A DNA stretch of 64,000 nt, taken from the NCBI RefSeq assembly GCF_028768465.1, contig NZ_CP118225.1, positions 5,499,001-5,563,000 of the forward strand, read 5' to 3'. The notes under the pieces are model-generated. The model did no database searches. It had not been told where the DNA came from and saw only the letters and a list, made by a program, of their open reading frames with translations. The position numbers were made by a program, and so were the translations under genes. This document shows, piece after piece, positions 58,275-64,000 of this stretch. How positions within the stretch are numbered: the stretch's first letter is position 1; each line of letters opens with the position of its first letter. Origin of the DNA: Rhodopirellula sp. P2. Lineage in GTDB: Bacteria; Planctomycetota; Planctomycetia; Pirellulales; Pirellulaceae.

Positions 58275-60163
58275 AATCGCCAGTGGCGAAACTGGCCATC
58301 CGCCAACGCCTGTGCCGGCGACTGATGGGAATGGAGACCGAGTACGCGACCTTCATCGATCCGCGAGACGGGGCGTTGCAGGCGGATGTCTCGGCTCGTG
58401 AAGTTTACGTTGCCTTGCGAGATGCGATTTGCCGCCAGATGCCAGCGGTGGAAGGCTTGGACGGCGGGGACCGTCGGTTTCTGGCCAATGGCTCGGCACT
58501 CAATCTCGAAACCCACCTGGCTCTCCGCGACGGCCCCGGTGGACTGGTCGAGATGGCCACGCCGGAAGTTTACCGGCCCAGTGACTTGGTGGCGTGCCAG
58601 CGCGCGATCGATGAAATCATGCGTGACGCATCCGGCGAGGCTCGCTGGTCAGCGAAACAAAACGTGGGGCGAGTTCGCGTCCTGAAGAACAGTTGCGACG
58701 CGGCCGGTCACCTGTACGGCTGCCAAGAGAACTACGAAACCGAGGTGGCAACGGGCGTTGGATTGCTGATGTATCGGATCGCCATTTGCTTGGTGTGGGC
58801 GACGCAGGTCGCTTGCGTCCTGTTCTCATTCCCCGTCGTGATGATGATCGTCGCCGCCTCGATGATTCAACAATCGAGCCAGCACGCCTCGTCAGTGATC
58901 CAGCGTCGCGGTGATCGGCACCGCTCTGATCACCCCAGCGGTCAAACGGACGCTGCCGAGCGAAATGACGAACCTGACGGGGAAGAACAGTCCGACACAA
59001 ATGAATCAGAAGAGAGCTTTGTAGCCCTGCCCAAATGGTTCCAGTGGCTTTCGATCGCTTCCTTGCGTGCACTGCACCTGCCGTTGGTAATGGCACTGCG
59101 TGTGGTCGGGTCTCACTTTGCGTTTCGATCTCAACGCCGCCATCTGACGGGATTGTTGGTGTCGCGAGTCGCAATCATGGGAACCGGTCACCTGGACCAC
59201 GACGGTTGCTTCTTTTTGTCAGGCAAAGCGATGGGGGTGGACCGAGTCGCAGACATGGGCGGCTTCAACGGCGAGCGTCCAATTTACGTTTACGGTCACT
59301 GGTTGACCAAGTTGTGCGGTCGTTCGTGGCGTTCGCTCGCGGAAACTCGTCAGCTTCTCAAGCGTCGCCAGCGATTGCAGATTGGATTGTCGGATTCCAA
59401 CCTCAGCGACCTGGCTCAATGGGCCAAGGTCGGCAGCGTGGCGTTGGTCCTGGACATGATCGAAGCCAAGCGAACCAAAGACTTGCCGCGGCTTCGACAC
59501 CCAATCCAATCGCTGCATGTTTTCAATCGCGATTGGAATCTGCTCCGGCGGGTTCCGACCAGCCACGGTGAAATGACGTCGCTGGAGATTCAAACCAAGT
59601 ACTACCGGGCCGCGGAACAGTTCGTGCGGGAACAGAGCCAGCGTTCCGGTCGCGAATCGGAATGGGACGAAGCCCAGCGTGCCCTGCAGCACTGGGCGGA
59701 ATCGATTCGCTTGGTCCGTCAATTCCGCAAAGACGGTGAGCAAACCGCTCAGGGACTGGGCCGAATCGACTGGTTGGGCAAACGTTGGATGCTCGATCAA
59801 GCGGTCGGTGAGGAGCCCGGCGAGCCTGCCGCCTGGATCACTCGCAAGAAAATCGATCTGCGGTACCACGAACTGTCGGAGGACGGGTACTTCGCCCGCT
59901 TCATCGCCAATCATCAAGAACGAGAGCTGATCGCTGACGTCGACATTGAGCTGCGGCGGCGGAACGCACCAGCGGATTCACCGGCGGCGCACCGCGGATG
60001 GATGATTCGCGAATTCGCCGGCGAGGTTTCGGTGGCAGGTGGCCCGACCATGCGAACGGATTGGGAACGAGCCCTGGTCGACCACAACCGTGCTGTTCGC
60101 ACCGTGTTCTATAGCGATCGGACGGAAGGCAACCGGGGGGCACGTCGGCAGCACCCGTCCTAG
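58271..60163 (+). CDS. PafA/Dop-family ligase (Pup/UBact ligase or depupylase), membrane-anchored variant
   Basis: 630 residues from ATG 58271, overlapping the small modifier stop by 4 nt (ATGA). The glutamine-synthetase-like motif [10 protein letters not shown] (Glu22/Glu24) opens the enzyme, with [17 protein letters not shown] and [10 protein letters not shown] in the place of the NG...D...E-TPE segment. A core motif follows: [30 protein letters not shown] and [12 protein letters not shown] (iDWvaKr). An insert at about 163-199 is strongly hydrophobic (two TM-like segments) followed by an acidic linker (about 215-250) absent in actinobacterial forms. Ligates the modifier to protein lysines or removes it; which is undecided. 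No proteasome or Mpa gene is in the window. Confidence 0.92.
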   Translation: MKSPVAKLAIRQRLCRRLMGMETEYATFIDPRDGALQADVSAREVYVALRDAICRQMPAVEGLDGGDRRFLANGSALNLETHLALRDGPGGLVEMATPEVYRPSDLVACQRAIDEIMRDASGEARWSAKQNVGRVRVLKNSCDAAGHLYGCQENYETEVATGVGLLMYRIAICLVWATQVACVLFSFPVVMMIVAASMIQQSSQHASSVIQRRGDRHRSDHPSGQTDAAERNDEPDGEEQSDTNESEESFVALPKWFQWLSIASLRALHLPLVMALRVVGSHFAFRSQRRHLTGLLVSRVAIMGTGHLDHDGCFFLSGKAMGVDRVADMGGFNGERPIYVYGHWLTKLCGRSWRSLAETRQLLKRRQRLQIGLSDSNLSDLAQWAKVGSVALVLDMIEAKRTKDLPRLRHPIQSLHVFNRDWNLLRRVPTSHGEMTSLEIQTKYYRAAEQFVREQSQRSGRESEWDEAQRALQHWAESIRLVRQFRKDGEQTAQGLGRIDWLGKRWMLDQAVGEEPGEPAAWITRKKIDLRYHELSEDGYFARFIANHQERELIADVDIELRRRNAPADSPAAHRGWMIREFAGEVSVAGGPTMRTDWERALVDHNRAVRTVFYSDRTEGNRGARRQHPS

Positions 60164-60346
60164 CACGGCGACGCAGAAATCCCCGTTGGCTTGGATGCCA
60201 TCGGTCATCCAGATCGTGATTCGCCCCATGCCGTGAGCCCCGTGTCGTGATTCGCCGCCCACCGCGAAACGCTGCGATAGGCTGGCCCGTGGATCGTTGG
60301 TAGGATGGAACTCACGGACACACGCACGAATTGAATTGGGAATCGG
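60164..60346. other. Spacer, probable promoter of the DUF4175-like gene
   Basis: 180 bp; no gene. A GTAGGATGG trace resembling the palindrome at 46460 occurs at 60300-60308. Confidence 0.45.
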
Positions 60347-62902
60347 ATGGGTCGTACTGAATCGTTGGATCCGGAGCTTCGTGATTTGTTATCACGGTTG
60401 CGCGAACGGGTGCGACGCTACATCGTTTGGGATTCGTTGCTTGCGATCGCCGCGTTGGTGTTGGTCGTCTTTTGGGTGGCGCTCGCGGTGGACTATTTGC
60501 CGGTTCGAATCGGCGGCAGTGAGATGCCACGGTCGGCGCGTGCGGTCGTGCTGTTCGTCGTGGCCGCGCTCGCGGTCCTGATCCTGGCCAAGTGGTTGTG
60601 GGGCAGGCTCAACCGTGAGTTGCCCGATGACTCGTTGGCACTGTTGATCGAACGACATCACCCGAGCCTGGGTGGGCGACTGGTCACCGCGGTTCAGCTG
60701 ACACAAGAAAACCGGTCGCATGATTCACACAGCCCCGTGTTGTTGCGACACGTTCACCAAGAAGCCGCCGCGGCGGTGGACCAAGTCGACTTCGGACGCG
60801 TGTTTCGCTGGGAACCGATCCGCCGCAAGTTGATGCTGGTCGTTCCGTTGTTGTTGGCAGCCTTGGTGATGGCCATCGCCAGCCCGCAAACGTTCGCCCG
60901 GGCGATCGGAAGATTGTCGTTGCTGTCGGACTCACCCTGGCCTCGCAAAGCCTCCTTGGAAATGATCGGGGTCGAATCGCCGATCATCACCGCCGACGAA
61001 ACCGAAGAGGTCGGCACCGAGTTGCTGGCGTTTGAAAACAAAGTCCTGCGATTGGCTCGCGGCAGCAGCACCACGCTGCGAATCCGTGCGGCAACGGAAG
61101 AGCTGGGACACGTCGTCCCTGAAGTCTGCACCGTGTCGTTTGTCGATGACGCGGGCAACCGAGGCCAAAGCAACCTCCGCCGGGTCGGCCGAATCCAAGA
61201 CGGATACCAATCCTTCGTGTTGGACGGGCCGCCGCTGGCGACCCTTTCCGAATCGGTGACGATGACCATTCGCGGATTGGACGACCGCCTGCTGGATTAC
61301 CGCATTGAAGCCGTCGACCCGCCCGCGATTGCCGACATGGAACTGGCGATTCGTTACCCCGACTACTTGCGGATCTTCGATGACAAAGAGGCCGCAACCG
61401 GTTCCGCAGACCAAATCCTGAAGTACCAAGCGGGATTCCGAATTCGCGAAGGCAGCTCCCTGACTCTTCGCGGAACCAGCAGCAAACCGCTGGGCGCCGT
61501 GGATGTCGCAACGTCATCCGAGGACGCAGGTGCAGCGGCCGAAAAAGATGCCAGCGAACCGGTCGTCAAAATCGCCGAGGACCGCCTGTCGTTTGAGTGG
61601 TCCGTGACGGATCTGCGAGAACCAACGTCAGTGCGTTTGGTGCCACGAGACGAAACGGGGATCTCCGCACAAGCTTCTTACCGTTACTTCATTGGCGTGG
61701 TCCGTGACCAAGTTCCTGAAACGACTATGACGATGAAAGGCATCGGATCTTCCATCACCCCGATTGCGATGCTGCCGATCCAAACGAACGCGAAAGACGA
61801 CTATGGAGTTGAATCGCTCAGCCTGACCATGGCAGTTCGTGGCTCCGATGATGCGGAAGCCAACGCTGCCAGCCAAGGTGACAGTGCCATTGGCGACGAT
61901 GCCATTGGCGACGATGCCGAAAGCGGCGAGCCAAGCTCCCGTGAAAAAGGTTTGCAACAGCACACCGTCCAACCTGAAATGGATCGCGACGGCAACGCTG
62001 CCTGGACATTTGACTTGCGAGACTTGTCGGACGACGGCACCGTGAACGGGTTGGCTCCCGGAGCAAGCGTGCAGATTTTCACAACTGCCAAGGACGGCTT
62101 TGATCTCGGGAAACCACATGTGGTCCGTGGCGAAGTGGTGCGTCTGGAAGTCGTGACCCCGGAAACATTGCTGGCAACCTTGGAACGTCGCGAACTGGAA
62201 TTCCGCTCGCGATTGGAACAAGCGATCGACGAGACGCAACGCCTGCGTCAAAGCTTGGTCGCCGTTCAAAACGATGCGATCGATGTGCTGCAGTTTGCGG
62301 AACAGGAAACCGGTTCCGAATCAGAAGGTGAGGCGGTTGATTCGGACGAGGCTGAGTCCCCAGACGAATCCGGTGCTGCGGACGATGCCAGCGAAGAAAC
62401 GGATGGCGAAGAAAACGCCCGAGCACGCCAACGCGTTCAATTGCGAATCCGCCAAGCCGAACTGCAGGCCACCAAGTCGACGGAAGAGTTGGCTGGGATT
62501 GTCATCGGTCTAGAAGATCTGTTGCTCGAAATGGTCCAGAACCGAGTGGACTCGGTCGACCGACGCGAACGATTGGAAGATGGCGTTCGCAATCCCTTGT
62601 CCAAGGTGGTGACGGAACCCTTGCCGCTTTTGCAGCGTCAAATCACTTCGATGGAGCAGGTTTTGATGGCGGAGGAGGCGACGGAATCGCCTGCTGCGGA
62701 AATGACGGACGCAGCGACAGCGGCAATTGCGACGACGGACGAAGTGCTTTTGTCACTCAACGCCGTCTTGGAAAAGATGCTGGACCTAGAAAGTTTCAAC
62801 GAAATTCTGGATTTGGTCCGAGGCTTGATCAGCGATCAGGAAGAATTGATCGAGCAAACCGAAGAAACTCGAAACCAGCAGGTCCAGGATCTGTTCAAGT
62901 AA
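60347..62902 (+). CDS. Large DUF4175-like membrane protein
   Basis: 851 residues from ATG 60347. Two N-terminal TM helices (about 27-49 IVWDSLLAIAALVLVVFWVALA; about 65-84 AVVLFVVAALAVLILAKWLW) plus one near 165-180 (RRKLMLVVPLLLAALVMAIAS), then a long extracytoplasmic part with beta-like strands, Ala/Glu/Asp-rich coil, and a C-terminal helical region. The family (DUF4175) is found in alphaproteobacteria and planctomycetes near MoxR/DUF58 genes and is linked to envelope integrity, but function is not known. The next gene is likely in the same operon. Confidence 0.85.
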   Translation: MGRTESLDPELRDLLSRLRERVRRYIVWDSLLAIAALVLVVFWVALAVDYLPVRIGGSEMPRSARAVVLFVVAALAVLILAKWLWGRLNRELPDDSLALLIERHHPSLGGRLVTAVQLTQENRSHDSHSPVLLRHVHQEAAAAVDQVDFGRVFRWEPIRRKLMLVVPLLLAALVMAIASPQTFARAIGRLSLLSDSPWPRKASLEMIGVESPIITADETEEVGTELLAFENKVLRLARGSSTTLRIRAATEELGHVVPEVCTVSFVDDAGNRGQSNLRRVGRIQDGYQSFVLDGPPLATLSESVTMTIRGLDDRLLDYRIEAVDPPAIADMELAIRYPDYLRIFDDKEAATGSADQILKYQAGFRIREGSSLTLRGTSSKPLGAVDVATSSEDAGAAAEKDASEPVVKIAEDRLSFEWSVTDLREPTSVRLVPRDETGISAQASYRYFIGVVRDQVPETTMTMKGIGSSITPIAMLPIQTNAKDDYGVESLSLTMAVRGSDDAEANAASQGDSAIGDDAIGDDAESGEPSSREKGLQQHTVQPEMDRDGNAAWTFDLRDLSDDGTVNGLAPGASVQIFTTAKDGFDLGKPHVVRGEVVRLEVVTPETLLATLERRELEFRSRLEQAIDETQRLRQSLVAVQNDAIDVLQFAEQETGSESEGEAVDSDEAESPDESGAADDASEETDGEENARARQRVQLRIRQAELQATKSTEELAGIVIGLEDLLLEMVQNRVDSVDRRERLEDGVRNPLSKVVTEPLPLLQRQITSMEQVLMAEEATESPAAEMTDAATAAIATTDEVLLSLNAVLEKMLDLESFNEILDLVRGLISDQEELIEQTEETRNQQVQDLFK

Positions 62903-63005
62903 GAACGCAGTCGTCGGGAAATCGGTGTCTGGCACCCTGTCCCCGTGCCACCCTGTCCCCGAACCTTGCCCAGCGACGATCCCCGCGGATGGAAACTCCA
63001 ATCCT

Positions 63006-64000
63006 ATGAACAACGATTGCATGAACCAGGCTGACCGCACGCACCGCTTCGTTCCTACGCTTGGAAGTGTTCGGATCTGGCCCGTTTGTCAGTCCGCCTG
63101 CTTGCTGGGGTTGGTTGCGACCATCGTGGCCCTGTCGATCCCGGCGCCCCCGGCCTCGGCTCAATCGTCCACGGGCGACGAAGTCACCACGCTGGCATCG
63201 CGCCAGTCCAGCGTCGCCACCCGCTACGAGCGTCTCGAAGAACTGCTGCTGCGATTGGCGGACATGGAAGCCAGCGAGAACCCGGAACGCTCCGCGTTGC
63301 TCCGCCGCGTTGCCAAACAATCTCGCGAACGCTTCGTGCTGGAGAAACTTCGTGGCGCCGGCAAGATGATCGGCGACGGCCAACTGTCCAAAGCAATGAC
63401 AGATCAAAAATCCGCCACCGATGAACTGCAATCGATCCTGAAACTGCTGATGAGTGAAGATCGCAGTTCGCGAATTCGAGATGAGAAGAAACGCATCTCT
63501 GATTTGATCAAACAACTTCGCTTGACCGAACGCAATGAACGCAGCGTTCGGGCTCGAACCGAAAACGGTGTCGAGATGAGCGAAGTCGAAAAGGAGCAAA
63601 AGGCGATTGCGGAACGAGCCGAGCAACTCCGCAAAGAACTGGAGGACGAATTGCCCGCGTCGGAAGCCGAGGCTTCGGACAGCGAATCGCAAGCAGACCA
63701 AGAAAAGGGGGCCGAAAGCGAGCCGGACAACAAGAGCGTCCCGAAACCGGGTGAGCAAGAACCGGGTGAACCGCAACCGACGGAACAAGAATCAGGCAAA
63801 CAAGAACCGGGAACAGAAAGCAGCAGCGATCAACCCCGTCAAAGCGACCAGCCAAACGAAGGTTCCGAGAAGCCACCTGAAACCGGTGGCGAACCCCAGG
63901 ATGCGTCCGAACAAGGGGAACAACCCGAAGGCGAAAAGGGATCCCCCGAGGGCGAACCCTCCCCAGAGGAGTCTGCCGACGAAGACTCGGAGGCCGAGAA
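63006..64000 (+). CDS. N-terminal part of a secreted acidic coiled-coil protein (partial)
   Basis: Open frame from ATG 63006 (MNNDCMNQADRTHRF) through the right window edge, 331 codons visible. Signal segment about 26-52 (CQSACLLGLVATIVALSIP) ending PASAQSS. Coiled coil at about 70-200 (RYERLEELLLRLADMEAS, EKEQKAIAERAEQLRKELED), then Glu/Pro/Gly/Ser-rich acidic disordered sequence with repeated EPGE and QPEGE units. About 100 bp after the DUF4175-like gene, same strand, so probably co-transcribed. Function unknown; length beyond the window unknown. Confidence 0.8.
   Translation, partial: MNNDCMNQADRTHRFVPTLGSVRIWPVCQSACLLGLVATIVALSIPAPPASAQSSTGDEVTTLASRQSSVATRYERLEELLLRLADMEASENPERSALLRRVAKQSRERFVLEKLRGAGKMIGDGQLSKAMTDQKSATDELQSILKLLMSEDRSSRIRDEKKRISDLIKQLRLTERNERSVRARTENGVEMSEVEKEQKAIAERAEQLRKELEDELPASEAEASDSESQADQEKGAESEPDNKSVPKPGEQEPGEPQPTEQESGKQEPGTESSSDQPRQSDQPNEGSEKPPETGGEPQDASEQGEQPEGEKGSPEGEPSPEESADEDSEAE

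Noticed and set aside
57796-58356. 186-codon minus-strand frame opposite the small modifier
   Set aside because: Overlaps the 79-residue modifier and the ligase start antisense; it has no domain, and the plus-strand pair explains the region.

Overview
The window looks like a chromosomal segment of a Rhodopirellula-type planctomycete (Pirellulaceae). The evidence is the protein families it encodes: a BBP7-type outer-membrane barrel, a DUF3467 protein, a TIGR04137-like small basic protein, Tad-like vWA/TadE proteins, zinc-ribbon/PDZ/HtrA operons, and a Pup/UBact-type modifier with its ligase. The window also has long intergenic spacers full of short palindromic repeats and many TTG/GTG or weakly led starts. 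I see no phage, plasmid, transposase, rRNA or CRISPR; one tRNA is present. This is core and lineage-specific chromosome rather than an island.

Layout. 0-4 kb: the N-terminal part of a secreted peptidase-like protein carrying a VHL-type beta domain (minus, cut by the left edge), a 4-hydroxyproline epimerase, a DUF3467-type protein and a 60-residue protein. 4-6.4 kb: a two-component system whose upstream region holds operator-like repeats and a divergent 29-residue membrane protein. 6.4-11 kb: a three-gene minus-strand operon of an intact HtrA protease, a degenerate HtrA-like protein with a rearranged PDZ, and a zinc-ribbon membrane protein. 11.4-17.3 kb: an SDR epimerase, a Tad-like cluster (TadE / vWA TadG / TadE with 22 Glu-Pro repeats), a DUF481 outer-membrane protein and a lipoprotein. 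18.3-23 kb: a 1553-residue SMC/YhaN-like ATPase with two DUF4332 modules.

23-33 kb: small basic protein, fatty-acid desaturase, a four-S1-domain protein, a YmdB-type phosphodiesterase, a 158-bp tandem repeat block, a short SecA paralogue and a BBP7 barrel protein. 33-41 kb: RraB-like protein, PAS histidine kinase, a membrane/coiled-coil pair, a glycosyltransferase and pyruvate phosphate dikinase. 41-47 kb: anti-sigma-like zinc protein, CCA-adding enzyme, ThuA/DUF1080 protein, HemB and a methyltransferase. 47.9-53.3 kb: a GntR(YtrA)-ABC-permease-membrane protein operon flanked by 188-bp and 236-bp tandem repeats. 54-57 kb: Tgt, a TPR protein with two RNA-polymerase alpha-CTD-like modules, and tRNA-Thr(CGT). 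58-60 kb: a 79-residue protein ending Gly-Glu, overlapping by 4 bp a PafA/Dop-family ligase; this is a ubiquitin-like conjugation locus. 60.3 kb to the end: a DUF4175-like membrane protein and the start of a secreted acidic coiled-coil protein.

The most interesting points are the UBact/Pup-like locus, the HtrA pseudo-protease with its PDZ between the Asp and Ser-site segments, the SMC-DUF4332 fusion, the short SecA, the TPR/alpha-CTD fusion, the tiny membrane protein opposite the two-component system, and related palindromic repeat families shared between distant spacers. Everything here comes from reading the sequence; no database search was run.
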